Shown: positions 1-6,012 of the stretch, one piece after another
How positions within the stretch are numbered: the stretch's first letter is position 1
Layout: each line of letters opens with the position of its first letter
NCBI GenBank assembly: GCA_024405075.1
Contig: JAKSPG010000072.1
Span: 1 to 6,568 of the forward strand
Length of the DNA: 6,568 nt
Source of the DNA: Elusimicrobiaceae bacterium
GTDB lineage: Bacteria > Elusimicrobiota > Elusimicrobia > Elusimicrobiales > Elusimicrobiaceae
Reading direction: 5' to 3'
The notes under the pieces: generated by a model
Databases searched by the model: none
What the model was told of the DNA's origin: nothing
Seen by the model: the letters and a program-made list of their open reading frames with translations, nothing else
Made by a program: the position numbers and the translations under genes

Positions 1-2622
1 CCGTCCAAAAATCCGCGTTCTACCGTTTCCACCGTCACAGAAATTTACGATTATTTGCGTTTATTGTTTGCCCGGGTAGGCAAACGTTACTGCCCGCATT
101 GCGGCCGCCCTGTGGAAACGTGGAGCGTGCAAGGTATCGCCCAAGATATTTTAACTAAAGTTGCGGATAAAACTTTGTACATATTATCCCCGGTTGTACG
201 CGGGCGCGCCGGCACGTATAAAGAAATATTTGCCAAATTCAAGAAAGAGGGATACGTCAAGGCACGCGTAAACAACGAAGTCATCACATTGGACCACGTA
301 CCCACGTTGGAACGCTACAAAAAACACACCATTGAACTGGTGGTAGATGAATTTTACGTAGACGAGTTTGACCGCGAACGGCTCATAGAGAGTTTGGAAA
401 GTGCCCTCAAATACGCCCAAGGGCTTGTACATGTTTTGGAAACGTCCGGCAACAAACCCGTGGATTTTACGTATAGTGAAAGCAATGCGTGTGCCCATTG
501 TGGCATCGGGTTCAGCGAGTTGGAGCCGCGGTTGTTTTCCTTCAACTCCCCCTACGGGGCTTGCCCGGAGTGCAACGGACTGGGCGTAAAAATTGAAGTA
601 GATGAGGCCCTCGTAGTACCCAATCCCGATTTATCTTTAAACGAAGGCGTCATAGAGGCCTGGGAAAACCCGGTTACCACACGCACCCACCGCTGGAAAA
701 ACTCCTGGAGCGGTTACTATTACGATATGTTAAAACAAGTTTGCCGCCAACAACATATTTCCATGACTACTCCGTGGAAAAAACTTCCTAAAGCCCAGCG
801 CGACTTGATTTTATACGGCACGGGTGGAGCCACCTACACATCCATTATTTCCGGCGGGAAACAAGACTTTGAGGGCGTGATTACCAACTTAAAACGCCGC
901 GTGGCCGAGAGCGAAAGTGACTTTGTAAAAGAAGAAGTCACCCAACGTTTCATGCGCGAAATTGAGTGCCCCGTTTGCCGGGGCAAACGGCTTAAACCCG
1001 AAGCGCTGGCCGTCAAAGTGGACGGCAAAAACATAGATGAAGTAACCTCTATGCAAGTGTCCGCGGCCAAAGCGTTTTTTGACAAAATCCACTTGTCTGA
1101 AAAAGACAAAATTATCGCCAAAGACGTACTTAAAGAAATCCGCGCGCGGCTGGACTTTTTAAACAGCGTGGGTCTTTCTTACTTAACCCTCAACCGCAAG
1201 AGTCAAACACTGTCCGGCGGGGAAGCGCAACGCATTCACCTGGCTACGCAAATCGGGTCGGGCTTAACGGGCGTATTGTACGTACTGGATGAACCGACTA
1301 TCGGGTTGCACCCGCGCGATAACGACCGCCTTATTACAACCTTAAAAGATTTACGCGATTTGGACAACACGCTAATCATTGTGGAACATGACAAAGATAC
1401 TATTTTAGCATCTGATTATGTAGTGGAACTTGGCCCGGCCGCTGGCGAAAACGGCGGGCAAATTATGGCGGCGGAGCCAACCAAAAATTTTCTTAAAAAT
1501 AAAACATCGCTCACGGCCTCTTACCTAAACGGACGCAATCTCATTTTACCGCGAGAAAAACTGCGCAAAGGCAACGGAAAATTTTTAACCATTTGCGGTG
1601 CAAAACAATTTAACTTAAAAGACATTGATGTTAAAATTCCGCTCGGTAAATTCGTCTGCGTAACAGGCGTTTCCGGCTCGGGTAAGAGTACGCTGGTGCA
1701 TCAAATTTTATACAAAGCACTCGCGCGTAAATTCTACGACTCCAAAGAGGTACCCGGCACGCACAAAGCCATTAAAGGGTTGGACAACATTGATAAAGTC
1801 ATTATCGTGGACCAAAGCCCTATTGGCAAAACACCGCGCAGTAACCCGGCCACTTATACGGGAGTATTTTCACACATCCGCGAATTGTTTGCCCAAATGC
1901 CGGAAGCCAAACGGCGCGGATACAAGCCGGGGCGGTTTTCGTTTAACGTCAAAGGCGGACGGTGCGAAAAATGCCAGGGCGACGGCATTTTAAAAATCCA
2001 AATGCAATTCTTGCCTGATATTTACGTCAAATGCGAAGAATGCAACGGCCAGCGATTTAATGAAGATACGTTGCAAGTAAAATTTAAAGGTAAAAGTATT
2101 GCGGATGTATTGAACTTAAGCGTATCGCAAGCGTTGGAATTTTTTGATGCGATTCCCAAAATCAAACGGTGCTTGCAAACGCTCAACGACGTAGGGCTGG
2201 GATATATTAAGTTGGGCCAGGCGGCCACCACCTTATCCGGCGGCGAAGCGCAACGCGTCAAACTAGCGGATGAACTTTCCCGCAAAGGCACCGGAAATAC
2301 GCTCTATATTTTGGACGAGCCGACGACCGGACTCCACTTTGCCGATATTGATAAACTCTTGCACGTTTTGCACGATCTGGCCGACCGCGGAAACACGGTG
2401 CTTATCATTGAGCATAATTTGGACATAATTAAAACGGCAGATTGGCTGATTGATTTAGGGCCGGAGGGCGGCGACAAAGGCGGCCAAATCGTCTGTGAAG
2501 GCACGCCAAGCGACGTAGCCAAGTGCGCCAAATCTTACACGGGGAAATATTTGAAACCGGAGTTGGACGCCGTGCAAACATACCTAAAAGTACACCCAAA
2601 AAAAGAAAAACCCAGTAAATAA
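1..2622 (+). CDS. uvrA: UvrA, excinuclease ABC subunit A (5' end missing)
   Basis: UvrA is the cytoplasmic DNA-damage sensor of nucleotide excision repair; as a dimer it loads UvrB at lesions. The reading frame is open from base 1. The first codons give NPRSTVSTVTEIYDYLRLLF, the conserved stretch roughly 90-100 residues into UvrA, so the start codon and the first Walker A lie upstream; the TTG at 55 is not the start. About 873 codons remain, against some 940 for E. coli UvrA. Visible in order: CxxC at 91/100; zinc-finger cysteines at 490/499 and 562/571; a CPVC pair at 967/976; ABC signature LSGGEAQR at 1210; Walker B VLDEP at 1285; second Walker A GVSGSGKST at 1666; the second zinc module with cysteine codons at 1963/1972 and 2032/2041; second LSGGEAQR at 2233; Walker B ILDEP at 2308; then the conserved EHNLD and DLGPEGG blocks. 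The C-terminus ends in a Lys-rich tail. No frameshift or missing ATPase residue is seen. The gene converges on the pilin gene with only 24 bases between, and I see no terminator hairpin there. Confidence 0.98.
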   Translation, partial: PSKNPRSTVSTVTEIYDYLRLLFARVGKRYCPHCGRPVETWSVQGIAQDILTKVADKTLYILSPVVRGRAGTYKEIFAKFKKEGYVKARVNNEVITLDHVPTLERYKKHTIELVVDEFYVDEFDRERLIESLESALKYAQGLVHVLETSGNKPVDFTYSESNACAHCGIGFSELEPRLFSFNSPYGACPECNGLGVKIEVDEALVVPNPDLSLNEGVIEAWENPVTTRTHRWKNSWSGYYYDMLKQVCRQQHISMTTPWKKLPKAQRDLILYGTGGATYTSIISGGKQDFEGVITNLKRRVAESESDFVKEEVTQRFMREIECPVCRGKRLKPEALAVKVDGKNIDEVTSMQVSAAKAFFDKIHLSEKDKIIAKDVLKEIRARLDFLNSVGLSYLTLNRKSQTLSGGEAQRIHLATQIGSGLTGVLYVLDEPTIGLHPRDNDRLITTLKDLRDLDNTLIIVEHDKDTILASDYVVELGPAAGENGGQIMAAEPTKNFLKNKTSLTASYLNGRNLILPREKLRKGNGKFLTICGAKQFNLKDIDVKIPLGKFVCVTGVSGSGKSTLVHQILYKALARKFYDSKEVPGTHKAIKGLDNIDKVIIVDQSPIGKTPRSNPATYTGVFSHIRELFAQMPEAKRRGYKPGRFSFNVKGGRCEKCQGDGILKIQMQFLPDIYVKCEECNGQRFNEDTLQVKFKGKSIADVLNLSVSQALEFFDAIPKIKRCLQTLNDVGLGYIKLGQAATTLSGGEAQRVKLADELSRKGTGNTLYILDEPTTGLHFADIDKLLHVLHDLADRGNTVLIIEHNLDIIKTADWLIDLGPEGGDKGGQIVCEGTPSDVAKCAKSYTGKYLKPELDAVQTYLKVHPKKEKPSK

Positions 2623-2646
2623 AAGAACCCGGCATAATACAATTAG

Positions 2647-3213
2647 TTAGAGAGGTAACGTGTACATACGTAGATGGGAACCATTTACCGTAGGAGTTCC
2701 CCCAAAAATTTTCTGGCAGTAACTTCCGGGGATTCCTTCATATACAATTCCGTTAAACTTTCTTTCCCCACAAAGCACTTGTCTGGATGTAAATTGGGAA
2801 GATTGCAAAAAATACACGAAACCGGCTCCCTTGTATTTTCCTGTAAGTCTACCCAAGTAAAGGGCAAGATTATCTCCAGACAGATAAATTTGCAGAGACC
2901 ACTCGCCATTGGAACGAGTATCCGCAGCAGCAGAAGTTATCCACTTGCTACTTCCTGTCCATGCCAATTCCGACGGAAGTTCGTCAAATTTATAGGAATA
3001 AAATCCGTTGGCCATATAATATGATTCTTGCGCTTGCACCAGAGTCCGCAAAACGACTAGTGCTTGGGCAGCTTTTGATTTCTCCACCGCTTTTTGGTAT
3101 TGCGGCAATGCTACCGCCGCCAATATACCAATAATCAAAACAACCACTAATAATTCAATAAGCGTAAATGCTTTTTCATCTAAACAACCCGGCAAACTAC
3201 TTTTCTTTTGCAT
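2647..3213 (-). CDS. Type IV pilin-like prepilin (class III signal), paralogue 1
   Basis: A 188-residue prepilin, processed at the inner membrane by a PilD-type peptidase and assembled into a type IV pilus or pseudopilus. The leader has 15 residues (MQKKSSLPGC then LDEKA), followed by FTLIELL with the glutamate at mature position 5 and a hydrophobic helix to about residue 36, ending ALPQYQKAV. The residue before the cleavage site is Ala, not the usual Gly. The C-terminal domain (about 50-188) has a YYMANG...FDEL motif at 65-79 and two cysteines (148, 166) placed like the D-region disulfide of type IV pilins. The frame is open to 3297, but I chose ATG 3213 because GAGGG lies 7 nt upstream, the paralogue starts at the same place, and the longer form would put 28 extra residues before the leader. 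Whether it is a major pilin, minor pilin or T2SS-like pseudopilin cannot be told; no pilus assembly genes are nearby. Confidence 0.93.
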   Translation of the reverse strand: MQKKSSLPGCLDEKAFTLIELLVVVLIIGILAAVALPQYQKAVEKSKAAQALVVLRTLVQAQESYYMANGFYSYKFDELPSELAWTGSSKWITSAAADTRSNGEWSLQIYLSGDNLALYLGRLTGKYKGAGFVYFLQSSQFTSRQVLCGERKFNGIVYEGIPGSYCQKIFGGTPTVNGSHLRMYTLPL

Positions 3214-3220
3214 ACGATTT

Positions 3221-3225
3221 CCCTC
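3221..3225 (-). promoter_or_regulatory. Shine-Dalgarno GAGGG for pilin paralogue 1
   Basis: GAGGG on the reverse strand ends 7 nt before ATG 3213. It decides the start in favour of 3213 over the upstream in-frame ATG at 3297, which has no comparable site. The second pilin has the same motif at the same distance. Confidence 0.75.
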
Positions 3226-3236
3226 GCTTAAAATAA

Positions 3237-3249
3237 GTTGTATCCGTAT
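3237..3249 (-). promoter_or_regulatory. Conserved upstream element of pilin gene 1 (candidate -10 region)
   Basis: On the reverse strand this reads ATACGGATACAAC. It matches ATGCGGGTATAAC upstream of the second pilin at 10 of 13 positions, and both end exactly 23 nt before the start codon. The last six bases (TACAAC here, TATAAC in the paralogue) resemble a sigma-70 -10 box, which would give a short leader of under 20 nt carrying the Shine-Dalgarno. No good -35 is found 17 nt upstream, where an oligo-T run lies. A separate TTGACA at 3275-3270 with TTCATA 17 nt further on is an alternative promoter. The conserved element is seen directly; its role as promoter is inferred. Confidence 0.45.
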
Positions 3250-3275
3250 GAAATAAAAAAAAAAAACGATGTCAA
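3247..3275 (-). promoter_or_regulatory. Alternative sigma-70-like promoter for pilin gene 1
   Basis: A perfect TTGACA lies at 3275-3270 on the reverse strand, with TTCATA at 3252-3247 after a 17-nt spacer that contains a T12 tract. The -35 is consensus but the -10 is weak (TAtAAT versus TTCATA). If used, transcription would start about 25-30 nt upstream of the ATG. It competes with the conserved element at 3237-3249 as the explanation for pilin transcription. Confidence 0.35.
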
Positions 3276-3290
3276 GGCCCTTGCCGGGCC
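3276..3290. other. Small GC-rich hairpin in the divergent intergenic region
   Basis: GGCCC (3276-3280) pairs with GGGCC (3286-3290) around a 5-nt loop, next to an A12 tract at 3255-3266. It lies between two divergent genes, so it is not an obvious terminator for either. It abuts the TTGACA hexamer and could be a binding or insulating structure, or chance. The rest of the 3214-3395 intergenic region shows no further gene. Confidence 0.3.
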
Positions 3291-3395
3291 CAGGCATTTT
3301 TGGGAGTCAACTTTCATTTAATTAGAGCCACACTGTTTTTGCATTGTCGCTTTGTAGCGCAACAACTCCCGCGCAATTTGTTACCATATATGTAT

Positions 3396-5651
3396 ATGTC
3401 CAAACGAAACCGCAAACAACAAACCGTCGCCATACCCGCACCTGCTCCATCCGCGGCGGAAAACTTTCTGCACCGGGCCCTTGTGCACGTAACGGGCGTA
3501 TTGGCACTTTTAATTAGCATTTCGTTTTTTACTGCTACGTACGATACGGCCCAGGTTAAATTAACCTTGCTGCACATGGGAAGTTTACTGCTCGGCGCGC
3601 TGTGGGGTTCGTTACAAATTACCCGTCGTAAAAATCCGTTTACGCGCCAAAACATACCGTTTTTACTTCCCGTTTTTGCGTATGTGGGCTGGAATGTCCT
3701 GTGCTATATTTTTGCCCCCTATCACGCCGAAGCGGCCGAAGAATTTATCCGCTTTTTACTCTACGGACTTATTACCTTGCTGGCTGCCACGGAGTTTTCT
3801 TTTAACGACGTTAAAACCGTTACAAAATGGTTTTTGATAGCGGTATGGATTTCGCTGGCGTACGCTGTGTTGCAAATTGCTGACGGATTCTTCCAAGAGA
3901 TAGACCCCATGCCTTGGCGCGGATCTTTTACCAAACGCCTTTTTTCCACCCACGCCAATCCCAACTTCTTTGCTGATTTTCTGATTTTTGCCTCTTGTAT
4001 TACGGCCGGGGTTTATCTGGCACAGCGTAAAAAATCCTTGCTTGCGCTGCTGGTGGTGGGCATAGTCGCCCTCTTTTTTACCGAGAGTAAAGGTGCTTGG
4101 CTCGCTTACGCGGCGGCCGTGGCCTTTTTGACGTGGATGCTAGTTAATTTTTGTATACCTGCGTTAGCCAAACATCGCCAAAAAATAAATTTACTGGTAG
4201 CACTTGCGCTGTTGGGCAGTGCCGTGTTGGCCGGTTGCTATACCGCCAAGCGTTTCCAGTCGGTCCGTTTCCGCGCACATACGTGGCTGGGTACGTTTGA
4301 AATGGTAAAAGCGGCCCCGGTTATGGGCGTAGGTATTGGGAATTTCAAAGTGATTTATCCGGCCTACCGCAGAGCACAAATTTTTTATATTGAAGACTCT
4401 CACAACACCGAAACCCAACACGCCGAAAATGAACTGTTGGAACAGTGGACTGTTTCCGGCACCGTCGGGCTAGCCGTCTTTTTGTGGCTGATGTATACAG
4501 TGTTTGCGCTGGCCTTGCGTACGCTGCGCCAAACAGAACAGCTACCTCAACAGCGTTTTTACCTGCTCGGTTACACGGCCGCGCTGGGCGGTATGTTTGT
4601 GCACAGTGGGGTGGATATCAGCTTACACTTTGCCTCCAGCGGATTCTTCTTTGCGCTGATTACGGGCACCGTTTTTGCCCTATGCCAACCGGGTCAAAAC
4701 CGCCCAGAAAATACCGCCGAAATCACTCCTTCCCGCTTGTGGTTGTTGGGGATATTACGCTTTATTTTGGCCGCAGGCACGGCGGTATTGGTCGTATTAT
4801 TACTGCGTTATTTTTGGGAGATTACTTCCGTCCTAGGCAAAAAAACGACCGGGGAAGTAATTACCGTTGCGTTGTCTTGGATCGTATTGGCAGGCAGTTT
4901 GTTGGCGGGATCTTACGTCATACTGGGGGCCGCCCGTCGTATACGTAACGCGGTTGCTTTGCTACCACTGGTTTGCCTACTGCCGCTGGAGTTAGTGGCC
5001 TATTTCCCGTTCCAAAGTAACCATTATTACAGCCTGGGCATTACACTTAACCAACTGGGCAATATCGAAGGATCCCTGGGTTATTTTACCAAAGCCATAC
5101 GCTTCAATCCATTACAAGCCGAATACCGCCAATTTCGCGCAAACCTGCTCAGTATTACATTTAATTTAACCAAACAGTTTTCCCCCTTACGCGGGGATAA
5201 AACAACGCCTTCCGACGATTTCACCCGTGCGCTACGCGACTATGCCTTTGTTGAAAAACAGGCCCCCAACCACCCCCTGTTACACCACAACAAAGGCCAG
5301 CTGTATTACACCATGGCACTCAACCGTTCCGACACCGCCCGCTACGCACATAGTCCGGCGGAGTATGAATTATTCAAGCAAGAAGCCCTGCACTATATGG
5401 ACCAAGCCAAACATGCGTTTGAACGTTCCTTACTGGTCGATCCGGTAAATGCACAAACGTATTTTTATCTCGTCCAAATCGCTTTGTTGGAAAATAACCC
5501 ACAACAAGCGCAAGCGGAATTGGAACGTTTTTACCGTGGTCCGGATGGCGTAACGGAAACGGAATTTTTGGATAAGCACCGCCGTCATCCGCAAGCAGCC
5601 GCCCTGCAAGCCCAAATTGACGCTCGCCTACGCACCAGGAACCGACCGTAA
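3396..5651 (+). CDS. O-antigen ligase/polymerase-family membrane protein with C-terminal TPRs (WaaL/Wzy/PglL-like)
   Basis: A 751-residue inner-membrane glycan transferase candidate; the superfamily moves lipid-linked glycans onto lipid A core, growing polymer or protein on the periplasmic face. After a polar N-terminus, hydrophobic segments lie near residues 30-46, 56-72, 87-107, 117-132, 145-162, 190-208, 214-228, 233-256, 265-281, 354-374, 388-402, 411-430, 449-470, 488-510 and 519-537. Family signs are TESKGAWLA (229-237), the arginines near 286-293, GVGIGNF (311-317) and HAENELLE (342-349), which carries the conserved loop histidine. Residues 543-751 are soluble: one clear TPR (543-576, GNIEGSLGYFTKAIRFNP) and at least one more around 664-710. 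The frame is open back to a TTG at 3300, but ATG 3396 (or 3390) fits better because the upstream codons look non-coding; neither start has a good Shine-Dalgarno. The neighbours on both sides are pilin genes on the opposite strand, so pilin glycosylation is possible, but ligase, polymerase and oligosaccharyltransferase cannot be told apart from sequence alone. Confidence 0.88.
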   Translation: MSKRNRKQQTVAIPAPAPSAAENFLHRALVHVTGVLALLISISFFTATYDTAQVKLTLLHMGSLLLGALWGSLQITRRKNPFTRQNIPFLLPVFAYVGWNVLCYIFAPYHAEAAEEFIRFLLYGLITLLAATEFSFNDVKTVTKWFLIAVWISLAYAVLQIADGFFQEIDPMPWRGSFTKRLFSTHANPNFFADFLIFASCITAGVYLAQRKKSLLALLVVGIVALFFTESKGAWLAYAAAVAFLTWMLVNFCIPALAKHRQKINLLVALALLGSAVLAGCYTAKRFQSVRFRAHTWLGTFEMVKAAPVMGVGIGNFKVIYPAYRRAQIFYIEDSHNTETQHAENELLEQWTVSGTVGLAVFLWLMYTVFALALRTLRQTEQLPQQRFYLLGYTAALGGMFVHSGVDISLHFASSGFFFALITGTVFALCQPGQNRPENTAEITPSRLWLLGILRFILAAGTAVLVVLLLRYFWEITSVLGKKTTGEVITVALSWIVLAGSLLAGSYVILGAARRIRNAVALLPLVCLLPLELVAYFPFQSNHYYSLGITLNQLGNIEGSLGYFTKAIRFNPLQAEYRQFRANLLSITFNLTKQFSPLRGDKTTPSDDFTRALRDYAFVEKQAPNHPLLHHNKGQLYYTMALNRSDTARYAHSPAEYELFKQEALHYMDQAKHAFERSLLVDPVNAQTYFYLVQIALLENNPQQAQAELERFYRGPDGVTETEFLDKHRRHPQAAALQAQIDARLRTRNRP

Positions 5652-5678
5652 ATGTTCCGTGCAAAACTGCTGGATTTT

Positions 5679-5687
5679 TGCTAGAAT
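5679..5687 (+). promoter_or_regulatory. Extended -10 promoter for tRNA-Thr
   Basis: TGCTAGAAT is an extended -10 (TGnTAtAAT type) lying 24 nt before the tRNA. A start near 5694 would leave a short 5' leader for RNase P. No convincing -35 is seen, which is compatible with extended -10 promoters. The tRNA could also be reached by read-through from the gene ending at 5651. Confidence 0.55.
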
Positions 5688-5711
5688 ATAAGGGTATTAG
5701 GAACCGTTTTT

Positions 5712-5784
5712 GCCAAGATAGCTCAGCTGGTAGAGCAATCGCTTCGTAAGCGATAGGTCCGGGGTTCGATCCCCCGTCTTGGCT
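5712..5784 (+). tRNA. tRNA-Thr, anticodon CGU
   Basis: A full 73-nt cloverleaf. Acceptor GCCAAGA (5712-5718) pairs perfectly with TCTTGGC (5777-5783). The D stem is GCTC/GAGC (5721-5724 and 5733-5736) with loop AGCTGGTA. The anticodon stem ATCGC/GCGAT (5738-5742 and 5750-5754) encloses TTCGTAA with anticodon CGT (5745-5747), which reads ACG. The T stem CGGGG/CCCCG encloses TTCGATC. The discriminator base is T (5784) and no CCA is encoded, so the 3' CCA must be added by the nucleotidyltransferase. The gene has its own promoter-like sequence and a terminator just downstream, consistent with a monocistronic tRNA gene. Confidence 0.97.
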
Positions 5785-5791
5785 AAAATTT

Positions 5792-5815
5792 AAGGCCCCG
5801 TTTTTACGGGGCCTT
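5792..5815. terminator. Strong hairpin terminator, probably bidirectional
   Basis: A perfect 10-bp stem AAGGCCCCGT (5792-5801) / ACGGGGCCTT (5806-5815) with a TTTT loop, 7 nt after the tRNA. The forward side is followed by TAGATTTT. The reverse side is followed by AAATTTTA, so it can also stop reverse-strand transcripts coming from the second pilin gene. The T tracts are broken, which makes it less than ideal, but the stem is very stable. Confidence 0.8.
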
Positions 5816-5827
5816 TAGATTTTAGGT

Positions 5828-5980
5828 AAGACAGAACACCAACTGCTTGGTGTCCGCCGCGTTGTACGAGTTTGCGTGCGCATGCTTTACCGCGCCGCAA
5901 GGCAAGTACCGCGAGCCCCGGCCTGTAGGCATTTTGCGTCAGCAAAATGACCGGAAGGCGATCCCACCAACTGCTTTATG
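5828..5980. other. GC-rich structured intergenic element with 12-nt direct repeat
   Basis: This lies in the gene-free 5816-6012 stretch. CACCAACTGCTT occurs at 5837-5848 and again at 5965-5976. The first copy forms a hairpin ACACCAA/TTGGTGT (5836-5842 and 5847-5853, loop CTGC). A second hairpin, CATTTTGC/GCAAAATG (5930-5937 and 5942-5949, loop GTCA), lies between flanking CCGG sequences at 5918-5921 and 5951-5954. A small GCC-GCAA-GGC stem-loop with a GNRA-type loop is at 5894-5903. It is GC-richer than the pilin gene beside it. It could be the 3' untranslated region of the pilin mRNA, a dispersed intergenic repeat, or a small RNA; I recognise no known RNA family. Confidence 0.4.
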
Positions 5981-6012
5981 CACGTAGGAGATTGAAGCTT
6001 TAAATCTAATGC

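Noticed and set aside
55..57. TTG at 55 as the start codon of uvrA
   Set aside because: The frame is open to base 1 and the upstream codons encode conserved UvrA sequence (NPRSTVSTVTEIYDY), so the gene is cut by the window edge and does not start here.
3214..3297. A longer pilin 1 starting at ATG 3297
   Set aside because: It would add 28 residues before a normal prepilin leader, covers the promoter-like sequences, and lacks a Shine-Dalgarno; the paralogue starts at the position equivalent to 3213.
3276..3300. Forward terminator formed by the GC-rich hairpin followed by TTTTT
   Set aside because: No forward gene lies upstream between 2622 and here other than uvrA, more than 600 nt away across an opposing gene; the T run is 6 nt beyond the stem.
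4445..4948. A 167-codon forward frame overlapping the ligase-like gene
   Set aside because: It lies wholly inside the membrane-protein gene in another frame, resembles no family, and is rich in Arg and Gly as expected for a shifted frame of a GC-rich gene.
5712..5965. tRNA-Thr as an integration site with a duplicated 3' end
   Set aside because: The only match to the tRNA 3' end nearby is the 7-mer CGATCCC at 5959-5965, too short for an attachment site, and there is no integrase in the window.
5828..5980. CRISPR-like array
   Set aside because: There are only two copies of a 12-nt repeat 128 nt apart, with no regular spacing.
5947..6003. An 18-codon forward ORF starting in the CATTTTGC hairpin
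   Set aside because: Too short, no ribosome binding site, and antisense to the likely pilin 2 transcript; the ATG arises from the hairpin arm.
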